The notes: generated from the letters alone by a model not told the origin. Shown: positions 22,385-36,506, counted from the first letter of the stretch. The stretch is 64,000 nt of DNA from Valencia hispanica (GCA_963556495.2 OY747714.1:48077541-48141540), one strand, 5' to 3'. Program-made: numbers and translations.

Positions 22385-22539
22385 TTAAAGCAGAGGGGCT
22401 TCAGCAACGTGTCAGTTTACTAATCTCTACCAGGAGCTCAGCAGTGGAAACCACAAGGTTTCTCACCTTTGTTTGCTAAATGAGACTCGTTCACATCAAA
22501 GTGAGAAGCAAACAGGTAACCAGGGTTTGAACGGAATCA

Positions 22540-23757
22540 ATTCAATTCAGTTTATTTATATAGCACCAATTCACAACAGATGTCATCTCAAGGCACTTAA
22601 CAAGAAGTCATTTCAATACATTTATACAAACATTCCAATCAGTTAAAAAGTTTCCTATTTAAGGAATCCCAGCAGATTGCGTCAGTCATTGGCGTGAGGT
22701 TGGGCCCCGTTGATGCAGACTTTCCAACCACAGCAATCCTTCAGCAATCCCTCATACTGAGCAAGCATGTAGCGACGGTGGAGAGGAAAAACTCCCCTTT
22801 AACAGGAAGAAACCTCCAACAGAACCAGGCTCAGTAGGAGCGGCCATCTGCCACGACCGTCTGGGGGTTTGAGAAGACAGAGCAGAAACACAGAAGGAAC
22901 AGAAGATCTGATATAAGAGAACTTTCTATGTTACAGAAAGTAAAAAGTTGATAACAGGACACAGTGGATGTTCAGTTACTGGGAGCATCATCCCAGTCGA
23001 TGCCCCCCGTCCAACAGGGCATTGCAGCCAAGCAGGATACCAGACCAGGTATATCTTCTATGGAGAGAAAAACACTGAGAGAAAACAAAGTTAACAGTCG
23101 AGATAACAGAATGTACTGTAATACAACTGGAGAGTAGTAGGAGAAAAGGAAGTAGCAGAGTGAAGAAAATTGGTAAGTCTGTCCTCCAGCAGTCTAAGCC
23201 TATAGCAGCATAACTACAGAGATAGCTCAGGATGACCTTAGCCACTCTAACTATAAGCTTTATCAAAAAGGAAAGTTTAAAGCCTGGCCTTAAAAGTAAA
23301 CAGAGTGTCTGCCTCACGGACTAAAGCTGGGAGCTGGTTCCACAGGAGAGGAGCCTGATAACTAAAAGATCTGCCTCCCATTCTACTTTTAGAAATCCTA
23401 GGAACTACAAGTAAACCTGCAGTCTGAGAGCGAAGTGCTCTGTTAGGAACATATGGAACAATTAGATCTCTGATGTATGATGGAGCTGATTATTAAGGGC
23501 TTTGTATGTAAGAAGAAGGGTCTTAAATTCTATTCTGGATTTAACAGGGAGCCAATGAAGGGAAGCTAAAACAGGAGAAATGTGATCTCTCTTTTTAATA
23601 TTCATCAGAACTCTTGCTGCCGCATTTTGGATCAACTGAAGGCTTTTAATGGCATTTTGTGGACTTCCTGATAGTAAAGAATTACAGTAGTCCAGGCTTG
23701 AGGTAACAAATGCATGGACTAGTTTCTCAGCATCACTCCTGGACAGGATGTTTCTAA
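22540..23757 (-). mobile_element. 5'-truncated L2-type LINE, 3' part
   Basis: Nearly identical to 49539-50755 of the longer L2 copy. It starts with the AATTCAATTCAGTTTATTTA 3' tail on the plus strand and ends inside the RT C-terminal region. The minus strand shows the L2 C-terminal coding region with the same frameshift as the longer copy. Confidence 0.9.
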
Positions 23758-24879
23758 CAGAAACAGAAATGCAGCAACAATCCCTGCTTCTTCCATGTCG
23801 ATCTTATTTCTGCTGCTGTGGACGCCTTTTGGCTCTGATCAGTGACGCTAGTCGCTGCTCAAACAGTGTGATATCCAAATGCCTTTAACTGATTAATATA
23901 TTGATACTACAAAAGCTCATCATTGACTCATCCAGGAGGTCCAGAAGAACCCAGAGCAACATCTAAATCTCTGCAGGCCTTGCTGTCTCACTTAATGTGA
24001 AAGATCATAATTTAACAATAAGAAAGAGTGAAGCTACATCACTGATTCATCAACGAGCTTTAGCTCATTCCTGCTGCTGCCAATCCCATTCAGCCAAGTC
24101 ACCAATCACAAGAAGCTGATATTGGCTCCAAGCACACAAAGTAGATAGTGAACAAGTAAAGACAGTGTTTTTTAAGGGGAACATGGAAGCGTGGTGGGGT
24201 GTATGCGGAACTGAGGGTCAGTGAGCAACAGAGTGAACCTGATTGCAGCCTGGGGGTGAGATCGGAGATCGGAGGCAGCGAATCTGAGAGTGAGAGTGGA
24301 AAAGCCTTGTTGTTGGAGAAGAACAGGATGGATGAAGTAAAAGCTGTCAATTATGGATGTATTCGCTGACACCAGCACAGCTCAGTCTGAGTCGGCACAG
24401 CTTTGCTATAGGTCTTTGGATAGACCTCTGTGGAATCAAACTGTTCACAGACGTTTTCCCAGTTCTTTGGAGACAGCAGCGCCTTCAGCTCCTCACAATT
24501 TGCTCTAAGTCGGGGTATTGTGAGTAAATAAAAACATAAAAACACAGACTACCGACCGGATGAAACTGAGTATGGAATAGCAGGGTGGACTAGCAGCGGG
24601 CAACATGCAAGGTCTCTGGTTGTTTCTCTGGTTGTTTTTTTTGCTCTTCATGTCTGCTAACGGACAAAGTTTAAGAAGGAGAAAGCACCTTTTCCCTACT
24701 TCCTGCATCACTCCTTCATGCAATGAGGACAGTACCAGAGAAAAAGGCTGCTTTGATGATTGACAGCTCAAATTTACCTTCAACAGACAGTGTGTACTAT
24801 CCAGACAGGGTGAGGAAAAGAACCAGACTGTCCTCCTCCAATCTGTGCTCCAAAACGGAAGGGGTGCAACCACTTGGGC
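23758..24879. other. No gene recognised
   Basis: Minus-strand frames of 60-130 codons at 24099-24894 have no recognisable domains or shared codon pattern. I see no RNA gene or clear repeat. Confidence 0.45.
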
Positions 24880-25020
24880 AATGAACTCACGCACTGTCCC
24901 GTTCGATGATCACGGGGTGAACCAAGTGCACGTTGCTGGACGTGACTGCTGGAGATAGGCACCAGCCCCCCGCCCCGAATAGGATGGGTGGGTACAGATA
25001 ATGGATTGGATGGATGGGAC
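24880..25020. mobile_element. LINE 3'-tail-like fragment with GGAT repeats
   Basis: CTGGAGATAGGCACCAGCCC followed by GGATTGGATGGATGG matches the tail at 61620-61705 and is a common fish LINE/SINE tail. Coding parts are missing. Confidence 0.65.
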
Positions 25021-25263
25021 ATTACTGCAGAAGTTAAGTATCAAGGAGTTATCATGCACAGCTGAGTTTTAGGGAGATTAACTATATGGGAATATAACTC
25101 AATATATCTCAAACTCTACTAGTTAGGTTTAGAGGCATGGTGTGAATTAGGTTAGGGTTAGGCATGTATCAGAAATGGTTAAGGTTAGGGAAAGTGTCTG
25201 GGTTAGGCATAGTAAAATCAATGGAAGTCAATACAATGTCAACACAAGGATAGTAAGACGTGC

Positions 25264-25265
<2 letters not shown>

Positions 25266-25324
<59 letters not shown>
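25266..25324. repeat. (TG)n(AG)n microsatellite
   Basis: About 40 nt of TG dinucleotides run directly into about 18 nt of AG. Copy B has no microsatellite here; its alignment with copy A resumes right after it. Confidence 0.95.
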
Positions 25325-26595
25325 CAGCAGGGAACAGTGACCTCCAGATAGATGATAATCTGTGTCTGGGAGTTTCCCAGCCAGCCTGAGATAGAGAATT
25401 AAATGTCAAAATAAAAAACACTACTGCTCACCCTAATGAAGACTTGGCTTGCTATATTGATACATTTTTTGAATTTTGCTCAGAGGAATATAAACACTCT
25501 TAGTGTGACATAAAGGGAAAATATTATTGGACGGGTTGTTCGGAAACCATTGACGCTGATAAGGGGACTATTTTAGGGACTATATTATTTTTGTTAATCA
25601 AGTCTTTTTTTCTCTTCCTACGCTCCTACGTAGATGGTAGCAGGGAGATCCCTTCGATGTGCAGGCATGGATTTGTTGACATTCCAGGAGCTGAGCAGCA
25701 GCTGGGTGAGAATGTTTGGTCTGGCTTAGTACATTAAGAGAGAGGGACCTTCAACAAGACGGCCAGCTCGTATGTTTTGAATTCCTGGTGCAGTACCACA
25801 GATAATTTGAATTTGTGATGAATTAAATAATGGTTAGGGATTTGATTGAAATAAAAATAACGACAGACTGGTGACTCTGACAACAGCCTCTGCTTCCTAC
25901 TCTGTCTTTCTGTGTGATGTGTCTCTGAATAAATGTTTGTGAGTAATAATTTATGTTGAATGTATACATATAATGGTGCATTTAAATTTATTTCCATAGG
26001 GGCCCTGAGATATGACATGACATGACTAAAAAAAAAACAAAGATTTAGATTCTATAAGGAGAAAATATCAACAGCTTAAAAACTAATAAAAGAATTTTGC
26101 TAAGGTGTATAAAAAGGAAGAAATAATCTTACAGATATCAGGTTTTTCTGGGAGAAAAAAATATTGGGAATACAATGGAATATTATGGTTTTTCAGTGCC
26201 TTGCTATCACCAAGCTAACAGTAGCATGTGCAAAACAATAAAATATGCTTAAAATAAATAAATAAATGAGCGACAAGACATCTTTATAACTTACAAAGGT
26301 TTTGGGAAGTTATTAAATTTATCCAATAATTTGACCTAATATAACAAGCTAACATTAGCATTGGCTGCATGCTAATTCCAACAATAGTAATTACTCAGAG
26401 TTTAACAGAGGTTAGCATTACATCAATGTGGGCTGCCTATTGTGATGCTTGATTTACTCTTAATTTAATAAAGTCAATCAATTAGGATGCCATTTTGAGA
26501 TATCCTTTTTGTAGAGCAAACCTCCATTTTGAAAAAGCGTATAGCTATGCTGAGCTACGTCTTTAGCTGTGTTGCAACAGGCTTTGGCTACTGAC
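25325..26595. repeat. Segmental duplication copy A, part 2
   Basis: Matches 61853-63239 of copy B except for two indels. Copy A has an extra stretch of about 360 nt at about 25668-26027. Copy B has about 490 nt extra at about 62362-62848. The alignment stops at TGAC (26592-26595). No gene recognised. Confidence 0.9.
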
Positions 26596-26749
26596 TGTTG
26601 AGAAGGTGTTTTCACTCTAATCTAAAGCCTCTCTTAAAGGAACAGACACTCATTTAATTTATGACCCTGGGCTCTCTCTGAGCTCTCATTCCACCTTCCC
26701 GCGTGCTCGTTCATTTCTGTAAAAAGGAGCAATAAGAACAACAAACAAC

Positions 26750-28844
26750 AACTAGAAAAAGCTGTTATTTGCATAACAGCTGTGTGAATGCTGTAATGCT
26801 GAATTCATTGGCCTGAAATGCTATTAAAATTGCTGAAAATAAAATTGCTGAAAATAATTTGAAAGTTGGACTGTAATTTGTGTAAAGGTTGTTGAAACTG
26901 CTGAATATACCTGAAAATGGCTGAATATAGCTGAAAATGGCTTAAAATGGCTGAAAATGGCTGAATATAGCTGAAAATGGCTTAAAATGGCTGAAAATGG
27001 CTGAATATAGCTGAAAATGGTTGAATATAGCTGAAAATGGCTGAATATAGCTGAAAATGGCTGAAAATGGCTGAATATAGCTGAAAATGGCTGATAATGG
27101 CTGAATATAGCTGAAAATGGCTGAAAATGGCTGAATATAGCTGAAAATGGCTGAAGATGGCTGAAGTTGGCTTGTGGAAGAATCAGCTGAAGGAAATGTG
27201 CTGAAGGTTGGACTGTAATGTGTGTAAAGGTTGTTGAAACTGCTGAATATAGCTGAAAATGGCTGAATATGGCTGAATATAGCTGAAAATGGCTGAATAT
27301 AGCTGAAAATGGCTGAATATAGCTGAAAATGGCTGAAAATGGCTGAATATAGCTGAAAATGGCTTAAAATGGCTGAATATAGCTGAAAATGGCTGAAGAT
27401 GGCTGAAGTTGGCTTGTGAAAGTATCAGCTGAAGGAAATGTGCTGAAGGTTTGACTGTAATGTGTGTAAAGGTTGTTGAAACTGCTGAATATAGCTGAAA
27501 ATGGCTGAATATAGCTGAAAATGGCTGAATATAGCTGAAAATGGCTGAAAATGGCTGAATATAGCTGAAAATGGCTGAATATAGCTGAAAATGGCTGAAA
27601 ATAGGCTTAAATGGCTGAATATAGCTGAAAATGGCTGAATATCTTTGAACATGGCTGAAGTCAGCTTGTGGAAGCCTCAGCTGAAGCCAAATAAGGCCTG
27701 CCATTTTTCGACCAATCACAGGCCGGCTCTCGCTGGGGGAGACAGCCAGAGTGCAGCACGTCACTTGTGTCTCCTAATTTCTCAGCCGTTTTAACAGGCA
27801 ACGCAGCTTCCGAACTACTCTTGATAACTTGAGAACCGTAAGGCCTATCGACGTCACCAATGTACCGTTTTTATCGGAACGGATAGGGGAACGTTCTCAA
27901 ACCACTCAATTTGTTGAAAATATAATATTACAGCCGTAAAATGACGTCGAATATGTTGATAAATTTGATGAAATCACAAATCTGTCTTTCCTTGGTCCCG
28001 AACTACATCCTCTTACTCGGAAAATATAAGGCCTATCGAAATAATTCTTTCACTGTGAGTATCAGCAGGTTTTGATGAAGAATCATGGTTTGTTTCGTGT
28101 GTGTACCTCAATTTGTCTAGGAGCAGTGATTTTGTAAAAATGAGCCTGATTTTGCCATTTTTGAATCTGAGCGGTTTTTGCGAAGAGCAGATTTGGTACA
28201 CTCAAACAAACGAAACTCATGGAGAAACGGTAACAGGTATCACAAAAGTTGTTGAATCGTGAGCGTCAGGAAGGTCTGAAGTTATCTCGGTGCAAGGCTC
28301 ATGTTTCTACGTCGCATCGTTTATGAGATATGACTTTACGAATATGGGTCAGAATCCAGCCGTCCTCCTCTGAATTTTTGCTCCGTCCCAATGCATTCCT
28401 ATGGTCCCTCCTGGGTGCGTCCACTTTGCTTCGGGTGGATTTGCCAAAAAACCGTAACTGTCACGTAAATTTTGGTGACATTTCCTCAAGCGAAAATCGA
28501 TAACCTACGTTTTGATGTATAATATGTGCAGAAAGAGTGAAATATGAGCGAGTGAGCGGAAGTTGTTTGTGAATTTTGAGGAAAGTGGAAAAGTGTAATT
28601 CTGCTAGAGTGGGCCACTCTAGCTTAATTGAGGTTTTCCATTGATTTCTATGGGACCAATAATCGATCAAAATGATCAATAACTTGAAAATGGCTGAAGA
28701 TATCGGCAAGAAAAGTCATAGCAGGAATGTCCTGAATGAGCTGAACGTTTTGATACCTGAATGGCTGAAATTGCTGAAAGTATGCTGAAGTTATTAACAA
28801 GCAAAAACTGGCGGAATAAAGTGGAATAAATAGATAATAATAAT
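26750..28844. repeat. Array unit 1 (subtype A)
   Basis: 2095 nt, with three minisatellite blocks separated by GTGCTGAAGGTT-type spacers. The core starts near 27683. Subtype A is marked by TTTCCTCAAGCG in the core and a short AATAATAA end without the CAGCATTCACAC hairpin. Confidence 0.9.
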
Positions 28845-30613
28845 AACTAGAAAAAGCTGTTATTTGCATAACAGCTGTGTGAATGCTGTAATGCTGAATT
28901 CATTGGCCTGAAATGCTATTAAAATTGCTGAAAATAATTTGAAAGTTGAACTGTAATTTGTGTAAAGGTTGTTGAAACTGCTGAATATACCTGAAAATGG
29001 CTGAAGTCGGCTTGTGAAAGAATCAGCTGAAGGAAATATGCTGAAGGTTGGACTGTAATGTGTGTAAAGGTTGTTGAAAATGGCTGAAAATGGCTGAATA
29101 TAGCTGAAAATGGCTGAATATAGCTGAAAATGGCTGAAAATGGCTGAATATAGCTGAAAATGGCTGAATATGGCTGAAAATGGCTGAATATAGCTGAAAA
29201 TGGCTGAATATAGCTGAAAATGGCTGAATATAGCTGAAAATGGCTGAATATAGCTGAAAATGGCTGAAAATGGCTGAATGTAGCTGAAAATGGCTGAAAA
29301 TGGCTGAAAATAGGCTTAAATGGCTGAATGTTGTTAAAAATGGCTGAATATCATTGAACATGGCTGAAGTCAGCTTGTGGAAGCCTCAGCTGAAGCCAAA
29401 TAAGGCCTGCCATTTTTCGACCAATCACAGGCCGGCTCTCGCTGGGGGAGACAGCCAGAGTGCAGCACGTCACTTGTGTCTCCTAATTTCTCAGCCGTTT
29501 TAACAGGCAACGCAGCTTCCGAACTACTCTTGATAACTTGAGAACCGTAAGGCCTATCGACGTCACCAATGTACCGTTTTTATCGGAACGGATAGGGGAA
29601 CGTTCTCAAACCACTCAATTTGTTGAAAATATAATATTACAGGCGTAAAATGACGTCGAATATGTTGATAAATTTGATGAAATCACAAATCTGTCTTTCC
29701 TTGGTCCCGAACGACATCCTCTTACTCGGAAAATATAAGGGTTATCGAAATAATTCTTTCACTGTGAGTATCAGCAGGCTTTGATGAAGAATCACGGTTT
29801 GTTTCGTGCGTGTACCTCAATTTGTCTAGGAGCAGTGATTTTGTAAAAATGAGCCTGATTTTGCCATTTTTGAATCTGAGCGGTTTTTGCGAAGAGCAGA
29901 TTTGGTACACTCAAACAAACGAAACTCATGGAGAAACGGTAACAGGTATCACAAAAGTTGTTGAATCGTGAGCGTCAGGAAGGTCTGAAGTTATCTCGGT
30001 GCAAGGCTCATGTTTCTACGTCGCATCGTTTATGAGATATGACTTTACGAATATGGGTCAGAATCCAGCCGTCCTCCTCTGAATTTTTGCTCCGTCCCAA
30101 TGCATTCCTATGGTCCCTCCTGGGTGCGTCCACTTTGCTTCGGGTGGATTTGCCAAAAAACCGTAACTGTCACGTAAATTTTGGTGACATTTCCTGAAGC
30201 GAAAATCGATAACCTACGTTTTGATGTATCATATGTGCAGAAAGAGTGAAATATGAGCGAGTGAGCGGAAGTTGTTTGTGAATTTTGAGGAAAGTGGAAA
30301 AGTGTAATTCTGCTAGAGTGGGCCACTCTAGCTTAATTGAGGTTTTCCATTGATTTCTATGGGACCAATAATCGATCAAAATGATCAATAACTTGAAAAT
30401 GGCTGAAGATATCGGCAAGAAAAGTCATAGCAGGAATGTCCTGAATGAGCTGAACGTTTTGATACCTGAATGGCTGAAATTGCTGAAAGTATGCTGAAGT
30501 TATTAACAAGCAAAAACTGGCGGAATAAAGTGGAATAAATAGATAATAATAATAATAATAATAATAAAGAGAAACAGGAAAACAATACTGTGAATGCTTT
30601 ACAGCATTCACAC
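28845..30613. repeat. Array unit 2 (subtype B)
   Basis: 1769 nt with a short minisatellite. The core starts near 29393. Subtype B is marked by TTTCCTGAAGCG and by an end that holds (AAT)n, AAAGAGAAACAGG and the TGTGAATGCT...AGCATTCACA hairpin. It shares ATGTATCATATGTGC with unit 6 only. Confidence 0.9.
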
Positions 30614-32822
30614 AACTAGAAAAAGCTGTTATTTGCATAACAGCTGTGTGAATGCTGTAATGCTGAATTCATTGGCCTGAAATGCTATTAAAATTGCTGA
30701 AAATAATTTGAAAGTTGAACTGTAATTTGTGTAAAGGTTGTTGAAACTGCTGAATATACCTGAAAATGGCTGAAAATAGGCTTAAATGGCTGAATGTCGC
30801 TAAAAATGGCTGAATATCTTTGAAGATGGCTGAAGTCGGCTTGTGAAAGAATCAGCTGAAGGAAATATGCTGAAGGTTGGACTGTAATGTGTGTAAAGGT
30901 TGTTGAAACTGCTGAAAATGGCTGAATATAGCTGAAAATGGCTGAATATAGCTGAAAATGGCTGAAAATAGTTGAATATAGCTGAAAATGGCTGAATATA
31001 GCTGAAAATGGCTGAATATAGCTGAAAATGGCTGAAAATGGCTGAAAATGGCTGAATATAGCTGAAAATGGCTGAAAATAGTTGAATATAGCTGAAAATG
31101 GCTGAATATAGCTGAAAATGGCTGAAAATGGCTGAAGATAGGCTTAAATGGCTGAATGTGGATAGAAATGGCTGAATATCTTTGAAGATGGCTGAAGTCA
31201 GCTTGTGAAAGCATCAGCTGAAGGAAATATGCTGAAGGTTGGACTGTAATGTGTGTAAAGGTTGTTGAAACTGCTGAAAATGGCTGAAAATGGCTGAATA
31301 TAGCTGAAAATGGCTGAATATAGCTGAAAATGGCTGAAAATGGCTGAATATAGCTGAAAATGGCTGAATATAGCTGAAAATGGCTGAAAATGGCTGAATA
31401 TAGCTGAAAATGGCTGAAAATAGCTGAAAATGGCTGAAAATGGCTGAATATAGCTGAAAATGGCTGAATATAGCTGAAAATGGCTGAATATAGCTGAATG
31501 TAGCTGAAAATGGCTGAAAATAGGCTTAAATGGCTGAATGTTGTTAAAAATGGCTGAATATCATTGAAGATGGCTGAAGTCAGCTTGTGGAAGGCTCAGC
31601 TGAAGCCAAATAAGGCCTGCCTTTTTTGACCAATCACAGGCCAGCTCTCACTGGGGGAGACAGCCAGAGTGCAGCACGTCACTTGTGTCTCCTAATTTCT
31701 CAGCCGTTTTAACAGGCAACGCAGCTTCCGAACTACTCTTGATAACTTGAGAACCGTAAGGCCTATCGACGTCACCAATGTACCGTTTTTATCGGAACGG
31801 ATAGGGGAACGTTCTCAAACCACTCAATTTGTTGAAAATATAATATTACAGGCGTAAAATGACGTCGAATATGTTGATAAATTTGATGAAATCACAAATC
31901 TGTCTTTCCTTGGTCCCGAACGACATCCTCTTACTCGGAAAATATAAGGGTTATCGAAATAATTCTTTCACTGTGAGTATCAGCAGGCTTTGATGAAGAA
32001 TCATGGTTTGTTTCGTGTGTGTACCTCAATTTGTCTAGGAGCAGTGATTTTGTAAAAATGAGCCTGATTTTGCCATTTTTGAATCTGAGCCGTTTTTGCG
32101 AAGAGCAGATTTGGTACACTCAAACAAACGAAACTCATGGAGAAACGGTAACAGGTATCACAAAAGTTGTTGAATCGTGAGCGTCAGGAAGGTCTGAAGT
32201 TATCTCGGTGCAAGGCTCATGTTTCTACGTCGCATCGTTTATGAGATATGACTTTACGAATATGGGTCAGAATCCAGCCGTCCTCCTCTGAATTTTTGCT
32301 CCGTCCCAATGCATTCCTATGGTCCCTCCTGGGTGCGTCCACTTTGCTTCGGGTGGATTTGCCAAAAAACCGTAACTGTCACGTAAATTTTGGTGACATT
32401 TCCTGAAGCGAAAATCGATAACCTACGTTTTGATGTATAATATGTGCAGAAAGAGTGAAATATGAGCGAGTGAGCGGAAGTTGTTTGTGAATTTTGAGGA
32501 AAGTGGAAAAGTGTAATTCTGCTAGAGTGGGCCACTCTAGCTTAATTGAGGTTTTCCATTGATTTCTATGGGACCAATAATCGATCAAAATGATCAATAA
32601 CTTGAAAATGGCTGAAGATATCGGCAAGAAAAGTCATAGCAGGAATGTCCTGAATGAGCTGAACGTTTTGATACCTGAATGGCTGAAATTGCTGAAAGTA
32701 TGCTGAAGTTATTAACAAGCAAAAACTGGCGGAATAAAGTGGAATAAATAGATAATAATAATAATAATAATAATAAAGAGAAACAGGAAAACAATACTGT
32801 GAATGCTTTACAGCATTCACAC
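30614..32822. repeat. Array unit 3 (subtype B)
   Basis: 2209 nt with two minisatellite blocks. The first 990 nt match unit 6 in detail, including rare words such as GTGGATAGAAATGG and AGTTGAATATAG. The core starts near 31603. Confidence 0.9.
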
Positions 32823-34535
32823 AACTAGAAAAAGCTGTTATTTGCATAACAGCTGTGTGAATGCTGTAATGCTGAATTCATTGGCCTGAAATGCTCTTAA
32901 AATTGCTGAAAATGTTGAAGTTGCACTGTAATATGTGTAAAGGTTGTTGAAACTGCTGAATATAGCTGAAAATGGCTGAAAATGGCTGAATATAGCTGAA
33001 AATGGCTGAATATAGCTGAAAATGGCTGAAAATGGCTGAATATTGCTGAAAATGGCTGAATATTGCTGAAAATGGCTGAATATAGCTGAAAATGGCTGAA
33101 AATGGCTGAATATAGCTGAAAATGGCTGAAAATGGCTGAATATTGCTGAAAATGGCTGAAAATGGCTGAAAATGGCTGAAAATGGCTGAAAATGGCTGAA
33201 TATTGCTGAAAATGGCTGAAAATGGCTGAATATAGCTGAAAATAGCTGAATATAGCTGAAAATGGCTGATAATGGCTGAATATAGCTGAAAATGGCTGAA
33301 AATGGCTGAATATAGCTGAAAATGGCTGAATATCATTGAAGATGGCTGAAGTCAGCTTGTGGAAGCCTCAGCTGAAGCCAAATAAGGCCTGCCATTTTTC
33401 GACCAATCACAGGCCGGCTCTCGCTGGGGGAGACAGCCAGAGTGCAGCACGTCACTTGTGTCTCCTAATTTCTCAGCCGTTTTAACAGGCAACGCAGCTT
33501 CCGAACTACTCTTGATAACTTGAGAACCGTAAGGCCTATCGACGTCACCAATGTACCGTTTTTATCGGAAAGGATAGGGGAACGTTCTCAAACCACTCAA
33601 TTTGTTGAAAATATAATATTACAGGCGTAAAATGACGTCGAATATGTTGATAAATTTGATGAAATCACAAATCTGTCTTTCCTTGGTCCCGAACGACATC
33701 CTCTTACTCGGAAAATATAAGGGTTATCGAAATAATTCTTTCACTGTGAGTATCAGCAGGCTTTGATGAAGAATCACGGTTTGTTTCGTGTGTGTACCTC
33801 AATTTGTCTAGGAGCAGTGATTTTGTAAAAATGAGCCTGATTTTGCCATTTTTGAATCTGAGCGGTTTTTGCGAAGAGCAGATTTGGTACACTCAAACAA
33901 ACGAAACTCATGGAGAAACGGTAACAGGTATCACAAAAGTTGTTGAATCGTGAGCGTCAGGAAGGTCTGAAGTTATCTCGGTGCAAGGCTCATGTTTCTA
34001 CGTCGCATCGTTTATGAGATATGACTTTACGAATATGGGTCAGAATCCAGCCGTCCTCCTCTGAATTTTTGCTCCGTCCCAATGCATTCCTATGGTCCCT
34101 CCTGGGTGCGTCCACTTTGCTTCGGGTGGATTTGCCAAAAAACCGTAACTGTCACGTAAATTTTGGTGACATTTCCTCAAGCGAAAATCGATAACCTACG
34201 TTTTGATGTATAATATGTGCAGAAAGAGTGAAATATGAGCGAGTGAGCGGAAGTTGTTTGTGAATTTTGAGGAAAGTGGAAAAGTGTAATTCTGCTAGAG
34301 TGGGCCACTCTAGCTTAATTGAGGTTTTCCATTGATTTCTATGGGACCAATAATCGATCAAAATGATCAATAACTTGAAAATGGCTGAAGATATCGGCAA
34401 GAAAAGTCATAGCAGGAATGTCCTGAATGAGCTGAACGTTTTGATACCTGAATGGCTGAAATTGCTGAAAGTATGCTGAAGTTATTAACAAGCAAAAACT
34501 GGCGGAATAAAGTGGAATAAATAGATAATAATAAT
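32823..34535. repeat. Array unit 4 (subtype A)
   Basis: 1713 nt, the shortest unit. Its minisatellite uses a TATTGCTGAAAAT variant (near 33040-33210) not seen in the others. The core starts near 33373. Confidence 0.9.
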
Positions 34536-36506
34536 AACTAGAAAAAGCTGTTATTTGCATAACAGCTGTGTGAATGCTGTAATGCTGAATTCATTGGCCT
34601 GAAATGCTATTAAAATTGCTGAAAATAATTTGAAAGTTGAACTGTAATTTGTGTAAAGGTTGTTGAAACTGCTGAATATACCTGAAAATGGCTGAAAATA
34701 GGCTTAAATGGCTGAATGTCGCAAAAAATGGCTGAATATCTTTGAAGATGGCTGAAGTCGGCTTGTGAAAGAATCAGCTGAAGGAAATATGCTGAAGGTT
34801 GGACTGTAATGTGTGTAAAGGTTGTTGAAAATGGCTGAAAATTGCTGAAAATAGCTGAATATAGCTGAAAATGGCTGAAAATGGCTGAATATAGCTGAAA
34901 ATGGCTGAAGATGGCTGAAGTTGGCTTGTGAAAGAATCAGCTGAAGGAAATGTGCTGAAGGTTGGACTGTAATGTGTGTAAAGGTTGTTGAAACTGCTGA
35001 AAATGGCTGAATATAGCTGAAAATGGCTGAAAATGGCTGAATATAGCTGAAAATGGCTGAATATAGCTGAAAATGGCTGAATATGGCTGAAAATGGCTGA
35101 ATATAGCTGAAAATGGCTGAATATAGCTGAAAATGGCTGAAAATGGCTGAATATAGCTGAAAATGGCTGAATATAGCTGAAAATGGCTGAATATAGCTGA
35201 AAATGGCTGAAAATGGCTGAAAATGGCTGAATGTAGCTGAAAATGGCTGAAAATGGCTGAAAATAGGCTTAAATGGCTGAATGTTGTTAAAAATGGCTGA
35301 ATATCATTGAAGATGGCTGAAGTCAGCTTGTGGAAGGCTCAGCTGAAGCCAAATAAGGCCTGCCATTTTTCGACCAATCACAGGCCGGCTCTCGCTGGGG
35401 GAGACAGCCAGAGTGCAGCACGTCACTTGTGTCTCCTAATTTCTCAGCCGTTTTAACAGGCAACGCAGCTTCCGAACTACTCTTGATAACTTGAGAACCG
35501 TAAGGCCTATCGACGTCACCAATGTACCGTTTTTATCGGAACGGATAGGGGAACGTTCTCAAACCACTCAATTTGTTGAAAATATAATATTACAGGCGTA
35601 AAATGACGTCGAATATGTTGATAAATTTGATGAAATCACAAATCTGTCTTTCCTTGGTCCCGAACGACATCCTCTTACTCGGAAAATATAAGGGTTATCG
35701 AAATAATTCTTTCACTGTGAGTATCAGCAGGCTTTGATGAAGAATCACGGTTTGTTTCGTGCGTGTACCTCAATTTGTCTAGGAGCAGTGATTTTGTAAA
35801 AATGAGCCTGATTTTGCCATTTTTGAATCTGAGCGGTTTTTGCGAAGAGCAGATTTGGTACACTCAAACAAACGAAACTCATGGAGAAACGGTAACAGGT
35901 ATCACAAAAGTTGTTGAATCGTGAGCGTCAGGAAGGTCTGAAGTTATCTCGGTGCAAGGCTCATGTTTCTACGTCGCATCGTTTATGAGATATGACTTTA
36001 CGAATATGGGTCAGAATCCAGCCGTCCTCCTCTGAATTTTTGCTCCGTCCCAATGCATTCCTATGGTCCCTCCTGGGTGCGTCCACTTTGCTTCGGGTGG
36101 ATTTGCCAAAAAACCGTAACTGTCACGTAAATTTTGGTGACATTTCCTCAAGCGAAAATCGATAACCTACGTTTTGATGTATAATATGTGCAGAAAGAGT
36201 GAAATATGAGCGAGTGAGCGGAAGTTGTTTGTGAATTTTGAGGAAAGTGGAAAAGTGTAATTCTGCTAGAGTGGGCCACTCTAGCTTAATTGAGGTTTTC
36301 CATTGATTTCTATGGGACCAATAATCGATCAAAATGATCAATAACTTGAAAATGGCTGAAGATATCGGCAAGAAAAGTCATAGCAGGAATGTCCTGAATG
36401 AGCTGAACGTTTTGATACCTGAATGGCTGAAATTGCTGAAAGTATGCTGAAGTTATTAACAAGCAAAAACTGGCGGAATAAAGTGGAATAAATAGATAAT
36501 AATAAT
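34536..36506. repeat. Array unit 5 (subtype A)
   Basis: 1971 nt with two minisatellite blocks. The core starts near 35345 and ends without the terminal hairpin, as in units 1 and 4. Confidence 0.9.

Noticed and set aside
25130..25165. Telomere-like TTAGGG words
   Set aside because: Only about two imperfect units (GGTTAGGGTTAGG). Too short for an interstitial telomere array.
30590..30625. Helitron-type end (hairpin followed by CTAG) between array units
   Set aside because: At the array's right edge the hairpin is followed by TTATAT, not CTAG. At the left edge CTAG occurs without a preceding hairpin. CTAG therefore belongs to the unit start, and no Rep/helicase is present. A relation to Helentron-like elements remains only a possibility.
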